DNA of 64,000 nucleotides from CAVZBW01 sp963778465 (lineage in GTDB: Bacteria; Actinomycetota; Acidimicrobiia; Acidimicrobiales; RAAP-2): contig CAVZUK010000002.1 of the NCBI GenBank assembly GCA_963778465.1, positions 310,001 through 374,000 of the forward strand, written 5' to 3'. Both the position numbers and the translations under genes were made by a program. Under the pieces are notes generated by a model. That model was not told the DNA's origin. It did not search any database and saw only the letters and a list, made by a program, of their open reading frames with translations. The stretch's first letter is position 1. Each line of letters opens with the position of its first letter. Positions 50,457 to 59,072 of this stretch are shown here, piece after piece.

Positions 50457-51512
50457 TCAGGTGACGGCGCGACCTTCGGAGGGCTTGGCCTTCTTGGCGC
50501 GGCTCGGAGCGACCCGGGGCGGCTCGCCCGGCATCTTCGGGTAGACGGGCGGCCAGGGGGCATCCATCAGCCCCGCGGCGCGGTCCCGCTCGGCCAGCGC
50601 GAGCAACGGCTCGAGCGACTGCGGTTCGCCCGTCATGGACTCCCACGGATCCCCCCGTTCCCGCACGCGATCCGGCACGGTGGCGATGGTGAGGGCGTCG
50701 GGTCGGACGGTCGCCAGCTCGTCCCAGCAAAATGGCGTCGAGACCTGTGCTCCGGGGCGGGCGCGCACCGACCACGCGCCGAAGATCGTCTTGTGCGGCG
50801 CATTCTGGTTGAAGTCGACGAACACCCTCTTGCCCCGCTCCTCCTTCCACCAGGCGGCCGTGATCAGGTCGGGACGACGGCGCTCGAGCTCCCTCGCCGC
50901 CGCCACGGCCGCCGCACGCACCTCGTAGGACGTCCAGCGCGACTCGAGATGGGCAAAGACGTGGATGCCGCGATTGCCCGTCGTCTTTGGCAGCGCCACG
51001 ACACCGAGCTCGTCCAAGAGGCGCCGTGTCTCCTGCGCCGCCTCCTGCACCATCGGGAACGTCACGCCGGGCGTGGGGTCGAGATCGATCCGGAGCTGAT
51101 CGGCGTGCTCGAGATCGTCGGCTTGGGACGGCCAGACGTGGAAGCCGAGGCAGGCCAGGTTGACCGCCCACAGGACGTGGGCCAGGTCGCGCGCCACCAG
51201 CGCCTGCGAGGTCGTCCCGTTCGGCGTCGACACGATCGCCGTCTCGAGCCACTCCGGTCGCTGCGCCGGGACCCGCTTCTGGAAGAAGGACGACCCTCCG
51301 GCTCCGTGCGGGAACCGCTGCAGCAGGACCGGGCGACCCCCCATGGCCCTCATGAGGGGCGCCTCGACCGCCTGGTAGTAGCGGACCAGATCGAGCTTCG
51401 TGTCCCCCCGCTCGTCGAAGAGCACCTTGCCGGGACTGCTGATCCGCACCTCGCGGCCGGCCGCCTCGACGACGGCGTCCCCCGGGTCGGGCTTGCTCGG
51501 CGGGCTGGGCAC
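50457..51512 (-). CDS. Stand-alone LigD-type polymerase/primase domain (NHEJ)
   Basis: A 351-residue protein of the archaeo-eukaryotic primase superfamily, LigD Pol branch. SSPGKVLFDERGDTKLDLVRYYQAVEAPLMRAMGGRPVLLQRFPHG is the typical opening, FFQKRVPAQRPEWLETA follows, and QLRIDLDPTPGVTFPMV holds the catalytic Asp-x-Asp. TTGNRGIHVFAHL contains the conserved nucleotide-binding His, and KRVFVDFNQNAPHKTI the third metal Asp. No ligase or nuclease domain is attached, so it would work with a separate ligase in repair of double-strand breaks. GTG 51512 is the best start; the C-terminal tail is Lys/Pro-rich. Confidence 0.92.
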   Translation of the reverse strand: MPSPPSKPDPGDAVVEAAGREVRISSPGKVLFDERGDTKLDLVRYYQAVEAPLMRAMGGRPVLLQRFPHGAGGSSFFQKRVPAQRPEWLETAIVSTPNGTTSQALVARDLAHVLWAVNLACLGFHVWPSQADDLEHADQLRIDLDPTPGVTFPMVQEAAQETRRLLDELGVVALPKTTGNRGIHVFAHLESRWTSYEVRAAAVAAARELERRRPDLITAAWWKEERGKRVFVDFNQNAPHKTIFGAWSVRARPGAQVSTPFCWDELATVRPDALTIATVPDRVRERGDPWESMTGEPQSLEPLLALAERDRAAGLMDAPWPPVYPKMPGEPPRVAPSRAKKAKPSEGRAVT

Positions 51513-51571
51513 GCGCGCGACTGTACGCCCGTCTGCGCGGGCTGATCCCGCCGGCAAGCTCCCCGGGATCC

Positions 51572-52402
51572 CTATGAGCTCTCCGTCGTCCGGTAGTCGC
51601 CGAAGGGGGCGTCGCGTTGGGTCAGGGCCGCCGTCAGGCTCCCCTTGTTGATGTTCGCGAGGAAGCTCTCCATGCTCGCCTGGCGCGTCCCCAGTGCGCA
51701 GAGCTCGGTGCCGACGCGAATGGCCGTCCGCAGGCCCATGACCTCCATGCCGCGGTGGACCACGCGCTTGTTCAGCTGCACGAGGTCGGGCGGGAGCATG
51801 GCGATGCGCTCGGCCTGCTCCACCACCTTGCCGTCGAGCTCCTCCGCGGGGAAGGCCCGGTTGGCCCATCCCCGGGCCGCGGCCTCGGTGCCGCTGATCG
51901 AGTCCCCGGTCAGCATCATCTCCATGGCCAGCCGCATCCCGACGAACCAGGAGTGGAAGTGCATGTCCGGCACGCCGAACCGCACGGCGGGGTAGCCCAT
52001 CTTGGCGTCCTCGGCGATGTAGACGAGGTCGCAGCCGGTCGCGAGCTCGCTACCGCCCGCCAGGCAGTAGCCGTGCACCTGCGCGATGACGGGCTTGGCC
52101 AGGTCCCAGATGCTCATCCAGCCCTCGGTGACGTGGCGGGGCCACTGACCGTCGCCGCCGGGCGTGTAGAACGGGAGCTCGGTCCCCTCGTTTCCCCCGC
52201 CGAGGTCGTAGCCGGCGGAGAAGCTGGGTCCGGCACCCCGCACGATCATCACCCGGATCGCGTCGTCCGCGTCTCCGGCCCTGAGGGCCTCGAGCAGGGC
52301 ACCACGTAGGGGGTTGTTGAGGGCGTTGCGCTTCTCGGGACGGTTCAGGGTGAGGCGGCGGACGCCCTCCGTAGGCTCATCGATCAATACGAGGTCGCTC
52401 AC
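51572..52402 (-). CDS. Enoyl-CoA hydratase/isomerase family protein
   Basis: A 276-residue crotonase: GVRRLTLNRPEKRNALNNPLRGALLEAL, RGAGPSFSAGYDLGGGNEGTELPFYTPGGDG (first oxyanion strand with a longer insert), QVHGYCLAGGSELATGCDLVYIAEDAKMGYPAVRFGVPDMHFHSWFVGMRLAMEMMLTG. It has MGYPAVR where catalytic Glu might be, and a distinct C-terminal end. It is unlike the two other copies in the window (no APEAASS), so it probably serves a different substrate. GTG 52402 is used. It lies 59 bases downstream of nothing and upstream of LigD-Pol on the same strand. Confidence 0.9.
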   Translation of the reverse strand: MSDLVLIDEPTEGVRRLTLNRPEKRNALNNPLRGALLEALRAGDADDAIRVMIVRGAGPSFSAGYDLGGGNEGTELPFYTPGGDGQWPRHVTEGWMSIWDLAKPVIAQVHGYCLAGGSELATGCDLVYIAEDAKMGYPAVRFGVPDMHFHSWFVGMRLAMEMMLTGDSISGTEAAARGWANRAFPAEELDGKVVEQAERIAMLPPDLVQLNKRVVHRGMEVMGLRTAIRVGTELCALGTRQASMESFLANINKGSLTAALTQRDAPFGDYRTTESS

Positions 52403-52546
52403 GACTTGCTCCTTTCGACGGTGGTCTCGGCACCGTACCGGGTGGCACGGCGCCGGGCAGGTGGACGTCGTCGGGATCGACCTTGGGCAGGGGGTACACC
52501 GGCCGGCGGTGGTCCCGGGCCGGGCTCCTCTGCGGAGTGCGGCGGC

Positions 52547-55500
52547 TCAGTCGATGCTCGAGAGTGCCCGGGTGGCGTGGCGCTCGATGATCGGGTAGCC
52601 GCGCAGCACCGCGGCGCCCCGCGCCTCGTGCAGGTGGTGACGGGCCCTCTCCGCGTCCTGTCCGGTGCCGCGGCGCAGGTACATCTGGCCCCACGACAGC
52701 TCGGTGCAGGCGTTGATGAAGCCCGCACCAACGCGCGCGTTCACATCCACCGCGAGCCGGTAGAGCTCCTCGGCCTCCTGGTAGCGCTCGAGAACGGTGG
52801 CCAGGCCGGCGGTGAAGTACGCGACGGGCCCGCTCGATGCGACGATGTTGGCGTCGTAGTGGGCGTGGTAGGGGCGGAGCAGCTCGTAGAGCTCGCCCGC
52901 GATCGACCGGGCGTTCATCCGCACGGCGATCTCCGAGTAGAAGTTGAGCGCCGTCAGCCACGAGGCGTCGCGAGGCATGGACGAGAAGCCTCGACGCGCC
53001 GCCCGGTCCAGCAGCGCCTCGGCTCCGCGGGGTCGGTCGAGGTCGCTGTACGCGAGCGCCACGGCGGCGGTGAAGACGGGGAGCGGGAAGGCCGTGGCCA
53101 CGTCGATCATCGCCGGCAGGATCTCCGCCAGGCGTCCCTGCTGCCAGCGGATGCACGTCAGCTGTGCGCCGTAGAGGGTGAGGGGGTGGTAGGTCTGCCC
53201 GGCGCGCCTCGCCCAGAGCGGCTCCATCGCGAAGCGCTCCGCGGCGTCGTGATCACCGTCCATCACCGAGCTCAAGGCCTGCCGGAAGCCGCTGATCCAG
53301 CGCAGCCAGGGCTGACCCAGCCCGTCGCTGAGCGAGACCATGGCCTTCACCGACATGTCGGCGTCGGCTCGCCGTCCGACCTGGAGCGCGACGAAAGAGT
53401 GGTTCATGCACGCCCAGTAGCGCGCCACCGGGTCGTCCAGCTTGTCGGCGAGCTGCAGCGTCTCCGCGGCCGTCTCGAGACGCTCCTCGCGACTCTCCGG
53501 CAGGTCGAGCGGGAAGGCCAGCCGGACCGAGACGTCCACGAACGTGGCGGGATCGTCGAGGGCACGGGCGATCGCCAGCGCCTCGTCCGCGAGCTCGCGG
53601 CGGTGCTCGACCGTGCTGCCGAAGGAGAGCTCGTTGCAGAGCGCCGCGAGGACGCGGGCTCTCGACGGCGAATCGGGTGGCGCAACCGCCAGCGCCGACT
53701 CGAGCACGTCGACCTTTTCCGGGTTGACGCGCCACAGGTCGGCCGGGATGGCCCCGAAGCTGGCCTCGAGCGAGGCCGAGACGAGCCGCTCGTGGTCGCC
53801 AGAGACCTCGGCCAGCCGGGCGGCGCGGCAGAGGGTATCCCCGAATCGCTCCTTGCCCGCTTGGCGCTGCGCTCTGCCGAGCCCCACGCTCAGGTCGATG
53901 CTCTGCCGGGTCTCTGGCTCCTCCAGGCGGTGGTGCATGTCGATGGCCCGCTCGTACCAGTCCACCGCTTCGGCGGGGGCCAGCCCGCTCAGAGCCGCCT
54001 CGCCCGCTTGGGCGCACAGGTCGATCGCCCTCGGGAGGTCGGAGGGCTGTCCCGTCGACGACCAGTGCATCGCGAGCTCCCCGACTCGCTCCCTCGGGAC
54101 GGCTCCCTCGTCGACGTCCAGGGCGAGCGCCACCTTGCGGTGGGCGAGGCCGCGCCGGGCCGGGCCGAGCTCCTGGCTCAGGCTGTGCTGGACGAGCTCG
54201 CTCGCGAACCGGAACCTCCAGGGCGGCTCGGCGACCTCGTCGAGCAGCTTCTCCGACGCCGCCCGTTCGAGGATCACGAGTAGCTCGGTCTCCGAGGTCT
54301 CGCAGGCGCGAGACAGCATGGCGAGATCGAATTCGGGACCGATGACCGAGGCGACGGAGAGCGCGTCGGCACCCCGGTCGCCCAGGCGGGCCACACGGGC
54401 GTTGATGACCTGGCTCACGCTTTCGGGGAGGGCGATCGAGTCAGCCCTCCCACGCAGCCACAGGTGACCGTCGTCGTCGACGTTGACCGTCCCCGATTCG
54501 AAGAGGTGGCGCACCACCTCGGTGACGAAGAACGGGTTGCCCCCGGTATGCGAGCGGACCTGCTGCGCCAGGTTCGAGGCCACGGCGTCGCCGTGGTGGT
54601 GCGTGGCCGCCTCGATGAGGGCCAGCACGTCGTCCTCGTCGAAGCTGCAGAGCTCCATCATGTTGGCGCAGGGCTCGCGTTGGAGGGCGCCGAGCAGCTG
54701 GTTGAGCGGATGGCTCCTCGTGACCTCGCCTCCTCGGTACAGGCCGACGAGGAAGAGATGCGCCGACCACGTCGAGCGCAGCAGGTGGTGCACGAGCTGG
54801 AGGCTCTCCGCGTCGGCCCACTGGATGTCGTCGAGGACGAAGACGAGGGGGGTGGTGCTCGAGATGGACTCGAGCAGCCGAACGATCCCGCCGTAGCGGA
54901 GGTGCCGCCGTGCGTCGGGGTGTGCCTCGTTGGCGGGGGCGGAGGGATCGACCATGCGCCGGAGCGAGGGCATGACCGTCGCCAGCTCCTCGATGTCCGG
55001 CCCCATGAGGGGGCACAGGGCCTCGGGGTCCGAGTGCTCGACGAGGTGGTCGAGGCCCTCGAAGAACGGTCGGTAGGGCAGGGTCAGGGCCTCGTCGAAG
55101 CGGCCGAGCAGGGCGCACGCGCCGAGCTCGTGCGCCCGGCGGGCCAGCTCCGCCGCGAGGGTGGTCTTGCCCGCCCCGGCCTCGCCGGAGATGAAGACGG
55201 CCTCGTGCCCGAGGCCTTCGGCGACCCGCTCGTAGGACGAGACAAGGCGGTGGAGCTCGGGTTCCCTCCCCACGACCTTGCCGATCTCGGGGCGCCGGGA
55301 GAGCTGCCACTGCAGGGGCACGCCGCGGCCGGGCTGGCGGCCGCTCGGTGGATCCCAGACGAGGGCGAACCCCTCCACGGGCTCCGCCCCCGGTCCGACC
55401 TCGAGGTTCCCGATCCGATGGAACCGGTAGGAGCGCCGGCGGTAGACCGCTCGCAGCGCCTGGGAGACGAGGATCTCTCCGGCGTCCGCCTTGGCGCAGA

Positions 55501-55864
55501 GGCGGGCCGCCTCCCGGACCACGTCGCCGTTGGCGTGCCCGCCGTGGACCGAGGCGTCCCCGGCGCTCATGCCGATGCGGACCGGGATGGCGAGGCCGAC
55601 TACGCCGTGGGCGTCGTTGTTCTCCTGGATCGCCTGCTGCATCCGCACGGCTCCGGCCACCGAGGCGCTGATCGACGTGGAGATCGTCATCAGCGCATCT
55701 CCGAAGCTCTTGACCGTCGAGCCGTTGTTGGCGATGAGCTCGCGCAAGGTGGACAGCTGCTGGCACCGCAGTTCGTCGGCCGCCCCCGACGGGAAGCGGT
55801 TGGCGAGCGCGCACGACCCCACCAGCTCGATGAACGTGACTACGACGATCCTGTCTGACGCCAT
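52547..55864 (-). CDS. Large ATPase regulator with N-terminal cyclase-like domain and TPR-type repeats
   Basis: A 1105-residue signal protein. Residues 5-175 are a class III nucleotidyl-cyclase homology domain: VVVTFIELVGSCALANRF and VKSFGDALMTIS. The first metal Asp is replaced by Glu13, the second (Asp56) is kept, and RIGMSAGDAS stands for the usual VGIHxGE, so activity is doubtful. An AAA/STAND-like ATPase follows (Walker A GEAGAGKT, 227-234; Walker B LVFVLDDIQWAD). The remaining 500 residues are helical repeats of TPR type (ALSGLAPAEAVDWYERAI, LERYQEAEELYRLAVDVNARVG). It resembles predicted ATPase/guanylate cyclase-type regulators found in actinobacteria. No DNA-binding domain is visible. 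Confidence 0.88.
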   Translation of the reverse strand: MASDRIVVVTFIELVGSCALANRFPSGAADELRCQQLSTLRELIANNGSTVKSFGDALMTISTSISASVAGAVRMQQAIQENNDAHGVVGLAIPVRIGMSAGDASVHGGHANGDVVREAARLCAKADAGEILVSQALRAVYRRRSYRFHRIGNLEVGPGAEPVEGFALVWDPPSGRQPGRGVPLQWQLSRRPEIGKVVGREPELHRLVSSYERVAEGLGHEAVFISGEAGAGKTTLAAELARRAHELGACALLGRFDEALTLPYRPFFEGLDHLVEHSDPEALCPLMGPDIEELATVMPSLRRMVDPSAPANEAHPDARRHLRYGGIVRLLESISSTTPLVFVLDDIQWADAESLQLVHHLLRSTWSAHLFLVGLYRGGEVTRSHPLNQLLGALQREPCANMMELCSFDEDDVLALIEAATHHHGDAVASNLAQQVRSHTGGNPFFVTEVVRHLFESGTVNVDDDGHLWLRGRADSIALPESVSQVINARVARLGDRGADALSVASVIGPEFDLAMLSRACETSETELLVILERAASEKLLDEVAEPPWRFRFASELVQHSLSQELGPARRGLAHRKVALALDVDEGAVPRERVGELAMHWSSTGQPSDLPRAIDLCAQAGEAALSGLAPAEAVDWYERAIDMHHRLEEPETRQSIDLSVGLGRAQRQAGKERFGDTLCRAARLAEVSGDHERLVSASLEASFGAIPADLWRVNPEKVDVLESALAVAPPDSPSRARVLAALCNELSFGSTVEHRRELADEALAIARALDDPATFVDVSVRLAFPLDLPESREERLETAAETLQLADKLDDPVARYWACMNHSFVALQVGRRADADMSVKAMVSLSDGLGQPWLRWISGFRQALSSVMDGDHDAAERFAMEPLWARRAGQTYHPLTLYGAQLTCIRWQQGRLAEILPAMIDVATAFPLPVFTAAVALAYSDLDRPRGAEALLDRAARRGFSSMPRDASWLTALNFYSEIAVRMNARSIAGELYELLRPYHAHYDANIVASSGPVAYFTAGLATVLERYQEAEELYRLAVDVNARVGAGFINACTELSWGQMYLRRGTGQDAERARHHLHEARGAAVLRGYPIIERHATRALSSID

Positions 55865-56110
55865 CTGCCCTTGCGCCGACCCCTCTCGGGTCCTCACGCC
55901 CGATGAGCGGGCGTTGGGGTCAGGGCCGGTGCAAAGTATGCCCCGGGAGGGGAGTCCCCGCACGGGCGGATCGTCCGGACCCGGGTGGTGGGCAAACGCC
56001 TCCGGCGGGTCACCGCCGGGGTGGGCGCCCCTGCCACACCGACGGCACCGGAGCCGGCGCTTAGGCTGTTGGCCTGGCCGGATTCCGCCGGCCGGAGGAG
56101 CGGAGGAGCG

Positions 56111-56413
56111 ATGTCGGGGAGCCGTTGGATCGACCGGTCGGTGGGCACCGTCGCCGGGTGGCTGAGGCCCCCGGAGGGTTGGGTGACGCGCCCCCCGGGG
56201 TTCGCCATGCTCCTGTACTGGACGCCGATCGTCGCGTTCTTGGTCGTCGCGATCGTCGCGGTCGAGCTGGAGGACCTGAGCCTGATGTGGCAGCTGGTGG
56301 TGTGGACCGCCGCCGTCCTGCTCGTCGCGGTGGCCGACGCTGCGGCGCACCGGACGGGGGCCGAGACCGCCCGCGCGCGGAACCCGGCCGACCAACGGGA
56401 GCGACCCGGCTGA
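56111..56413 (+). CDS. Small two-helix membrane protein
   Basis: A 100-residue protein. After a polar start (SGSRWIDRSVGTVAGWLRPPEGWVTRPP) two hydrophobic segments follow (FAMLLYWTPIVAFLVVAIVAV, residues about 31-51, and LMWQLVVWTAAVLLVAVADAA, 58-78), then a charged tail. GGAGGAG stands before the ATG. It is not recognised. The 246 bases upstream separate it from the divergent large regulator, and downstream is a deletion scar, so no operon partner can be named. Confidence 0.6.
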   Translation: MSGSRWIDRSVGTVAGWLRPPEGWVTRPPGFAMLLYWTPIVAFLVVAIVAVELEDLSLMWQLVVWTAAVLLVAVADAAAHRTGAETARARNPADQRERPG

Positions 56414-56486
56414 TCCGTCGGAGGAGCCGTATCTCGATCTCCGATCCGTCCTCCCGCTGCCTCCTCGGCGGCGGAGGGGGGACGGC

Positions 56487-56705
56487 TCAGTAGATCGGAG
56501 GCGGCAGCTTGTCGAGGCTCCCCAGCGCCTCGGCGAGCGTCTGGGCGGCGGACACTCGCACCGAGTTCCACTGGATCAGCCCGCTCTGTTGCACGAAGTC
56601 GTCGACCGCCTCGACGCTCGCCGCCTCCACCACCGCCACTCCCTCGGGCTCGCTCGCGAGGAGGTCGTCAAGCTCGCTCCTCTCCTGCGGCGGATCCCGC
56701 GCCAC
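56487..56705 (-). pseudogene. 5'-truncated unknown gene at a deletion scar
   Basis: On the minus strand residues from about 12 onward look like a real protein: LDDLLASEPEGVAVVEAASVEAVDDFVQQSGLIQWNSVRVSAAQTLAEALGSLDKLPPPIY. The first 11 codons (MARDPPQERSE) are the antisense of a UbiB-type gene and are not part of it. The homologous part starts near 56670, exactly where the UbiB remnant on the other strand begins, so this gene lost its 5' end in the same deletion. The family is not recognised; it may be a small alpha-beta-fold protein. Confidence 0.5.
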
Positions 56706-57002
56706 ATCGACCGCCTGGCCGCGATGGCAGAGCGAGGTGGCCTGCGGGCACGGGCGAGCCTGTTCTCGGTCGACGAGGACGTCCGGACCGTCACCAAGCT
56801 CGTCAACCGGGTGCTGCTTGCGTCGATCGGCGGAGCCGTCGGGATCATCTCGGTGATCCTGATCCTGATCGGGATCAAGGGCGGCCCCGTCTTCACCGGG
56901 CGGACGTCGCTCTATGAGTTCTTCGGCTATTTCGGACTGTTCTGCAGCACGATCCTGGTCATGCGCGTGCTCGTGGCGATCTTCCGCGACGGCATGAACT
57001 GA
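56673..57002 (+). pseudogene. C-terminal remnant of a UbiB/ABC1-type kinase-like protein
   Basis: The last 110 residues of a UbiB/AarF-family protein are present: LAPLLRRIPRHIDRLAAMAERGGLRARASLFSVDEDVRTVTKLVNRVLLASIGGAVGIISVILILIGIKGGPVFTGRTSLYEFFGYFGLFCSTILVMRVLVAIFRDG. The two hydrophobic helices near the end and the LLRRIPRHIDRL lead-in are characteristic. The kinase-like domain with the KxGQ and active-site motifs is missing because no homologous sequence precedes 56673. The remnant cannot be a working enzyme. The residues upstream in the same frame belong to the antisense of the neighbouring truncated gene. Confidence 0.7.
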
Positions 57003-57017
57003 CGGGCCGCGCCGCTC

Positions 57018-57302
57018 CTACGGCGTGGCCGTCTGGACGAGCCTGTGGATCTCCAGCACCGCCGGTTGGCCGGCGTCGACGCCGACCTCGCCGAGGATGG
57101 GCATGAGGACCTGGCCGAAGGCCTCGAAGCTCTCGCGGGAGTCCCAGATGTCGTAGACCATGAGGTCCCCGTCGTCCCCGAAGCAGGAGTGGTGGAGCCG
57201 GTGAGGGTTCCCTCCCTCGCCGCCTTCGTCGAGGCGCCGGTGGATCTCTTCGAACTGCGCAAGGGTCATGCCCTTCGGGTGGAAGTAGACGGCGATGGCC
57301 AT
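57018..57302 (-). CDS. Small alpha-beta barrel protein (ABM-like)
   Basis: A 94-residue protein: MAIAVYFHPKGMTLAQFEEIHRRLDEGGEGGNPHRLHHSCFGDDGDLMVYDIWDSRESFEAFGQVLMPILGEVGVDAGQPAVLEIHRLV. The pattern HHSCFGDDGDLMVYDIWDSRESFEAFG is that of dimeric alpha-beta barrel proteins, which include monooxygenase-like and stress-related members. Function unknown. It stands 89 bases downstream of the DinB-like gene on the same strand, so co-expression with the sigma factor pair is possible. Confidence 0.78.
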   Translation of the reverse strand: MAIAVYFHPKGMTLAQFEEIHRRLDEGGEGGNPHRLHHSCFGDDGDLMVYDIWDSRESFEAFGQVLMPILGEVGVDAGQPAVLEIHRLVQTATP

Positions 57303-57391
57303 GGTGGTGCTCTCCTCCGGGTCTAGGTCGTTGCTCCTTGTCGCGGTGATTCGTGGCGGTGCTCCGTGGTGCGGGGCGACGCCCGCGGCGG

Positions 57392-58336
57392 TCAGTCGAG
57401 GGCCAGCGCAGCGGCGCCCGCGAACACGTCGGATGCCAGGGGGTCGTCTCCGTCGACCACCGCCTCCGCTCCTGCCCGGTCCTCGCGGTTGCCGACGACC
57501 CGGCAAAAGGCGGTGGAGTCCACGATCACCCGGGAGTCCCACCGCGAGGCCGGCGAGGCCGGGGAGGCCGGTGCGGGATCGTCCGGGGCGCCGTCCAGGT
57601 TGACGTCCCAGGTACCGCCGCCCGAGCCGGTGAGGACGAGGCGGACGCGGCGGCCGGGACGCACCCGGTCCGCCCGGGCCATGCCCGCCGGGAGGAGGGC
57701 GACCGCGAGATCCGTCATCCTGGCGAGCCGGGCGGGGTCGGGCGCGAGGAGCGGCCGGCCGGTCGCCCGGCGGATGTCCTCGTCGTGGATCCACATCTCG
57801 AAGGCACGCACCACCAGCAGCTGGTCGAGGGGAAGCTCGACGCCGTAGAAGGGCACCACTGCCTCGGGGTCCTCCCGGCCGGCGCGCTCGAGGGCCGCAG
57901 CAGTGAGCCGGCGCCACTCCTCGAGGGTCTCCGAGGGGTCCCTGGCGGCCTGGTCCAGGGCCGACGGTTGGGTCGACTCGACGTGGTCGGCCCGTCCGGC
58001 CGCCGCGTCACCGTCGAGGGCGGCCAGGAAGCTCGTCTCGACGCCGATGAGATGACCGAGCAGTCCCTGTGCATCGAGGTCGCGGAGTGCCGGACGGGAC
58101 CACTCGTCCCTTCCGAGGGTGCCGAGCAATCCCTCCAGGATCACGACGGTACGGCGCAGCGTCTCGGCCCCGTCGATGTGCTCGGTGGGTGCACCCCGGC
58201 CCTGGGCGTGCGCCTCGATCGACGCCTCCAAGACCCTGCGGCGCAGCCGCTCGGAGGGATCCTCCACATCCGCCTCGGCCAGGGCGAACCGCAGCTCGGA
58301 GATGGGGTCGCCGCGAAGCATCGGTTCCTCGGTCAC
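57392..58336 (-). CDS. Mycothiol-dependent maleylpyruvate isomerase-like protein, sigma-factor partner
   Basis: A 314-residue DinB-fold protein: DEWSRPALRDLDAQGLLGHLIGVETSFLAALDGD (first metal-binding His in HLIGVE), ELPLDQLLVVRAFEMWIHDEDIRRATGRP (second His in IHDEDIR), then a C-terminal SCP2-like part. Such proteins are common next to actinobacterial ECF sigma factors and may act as sensing or anti-sigma partners (the latter is inference). Its GTG start overlaps the sigma gene stop (GTGA), so sigma factor and partner are translationally coupled. Confidence 0.82.
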   Translation of the reverse strand: MTEEPMLRGDPISELRFALAEADVEDPSERLRRRVLEASIEAHAQGRGAPTEHIDGAETLRRTVVILEGLLGTLGRDEWSRPALRDLDAQGLLGHLIGVETSFLAALDGDAAAGRADHVESTQPSALDQAARDPSETLEEWRRLTAAALERAGREDPEAVVPFYGVELPLDQLLVVRAFEMWIHDEDIRRATGRPLLAPDPARLARMTDLAVALLPAGMARADRVRPGRRVRLVLTGSGGGTWDVNLDGAPDDPAPASPASPASRWDSRVIVDSTAFCRVVGNREDRAGAEAVVDGDDPLASDVFAGAAALALD

Positions 58337-58992
58337 GCCGGCTCCATCTCGAGCGGTGCGAGCCACTGCCTCAGCTTGGACTGGGCCAGGCGCAGCCGCG
58401 ACTTGGCCGTCCCCGGTGGGATGCCCAGCTGCTCGGCGACCTCGAGGTACGTGTGGCCCTTCCAGAAGGCCAGCTCCACCGCCTCCCTCTGCTCGTCGGG
58501 CAGGCGGGCGAGCGCGCGACGCACGACCTCGGCCACCGTCGCGGCATCCATCTCGTCCGCGCCGTAGGGGCTGGAGGTGGACTGGGGAACGACGCACTGC
58601 TCCTCACGGAGCTTGCGGCGGCCGTCGCTGCGCAAGGCGTCCACCGCTCGTCGGTGGGCCTGCACGCCGAGGTAGGCGTGGAGCGAGCCGCGTCCGGGAT
58701 CGAATCGCTCGGGATGGTGCCAGAGCGAGACCAGCACCTCCTGCACCACGTCCTCCGCGATCGGGGTGCTGCGGGCTACCCGCCGCGCGATCCCGAACAC
58801 GAAGCCTCCGTAGCGGTCGAACACCTCGCCGATGGCCTCCTCATCACCTGCGGCCATGCGCGCGACGAGGAGCTCCTCCGTTCCCCTCACCCGCTCAAAG
58901 ATAGCGTCCCGGTCGCGATTTTTCCCTTGGTCCGGCCGGGTCTCGTCCAAGACCGGGGCGTCGATGAGCAGCGAGGCTCCCACGCCATCCAT
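58333..58992 (-). CDS. ECF RNA polymerase sigma factor (SigK/SigJ-like)
   Basis: A 219-residue sigma factor. Region 2 is AAGDEEAIGEVFDRYGGFVFGIARRVARSTPIAEDVVQEVLVSLWHHPERFDPGRGSLHAYLGVQAHRRAVDALRS (with the helix that opens DNA), and region 4 is DAATVAEVVRRALARLPDEQREAVELAFWKGHTYLEVAEQLGIPPGTAKSRLRLAQSKLRQWLA. ATG 58992 gives 219 residues; a shorter version from the internal Met at AAGDEEA would lose the extension. It is the first gene of the operon with the DinB-like partner and probably activates that operon and a stress regulon. Confidence 0.93.
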   Translation of the reverse strand: MDGVGASLLIDAPVLDETRPDQGKNRDRDAIFERVRGTEELLVARMAAGDEEAIGEVFDRYGGFVFGIARRVARSTPIAEDVVQEVLVSLWHHPERFDPGRGSLHAYLGVQAHRRAVDALRSDGRRKLREEQCVVPQSTSSPYGADEMDAATVAEVVRRALARLPDEQREAVELAFWKGHTYLEVAEQLGIPPGTAKSRLRLAQSKLRQWLAPLEMEPA

Positions 58993-59072
58993 TCGTCCTG
59001 CGGGTGACGACGGGATCACTGCCCTTCTATCCTCCCGGGCAGGGACGGCGCGCGTGCGCTCCCGGGGAGGGA

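Noticed and set aside
56589..56672. The first 28 codons of the plus-strand frame preceding the UbiB remnant as part of that protein.
   Set aside because: They are the antisense of the protein-like part of the minus-strand gene and have no UbiB-like sequence.
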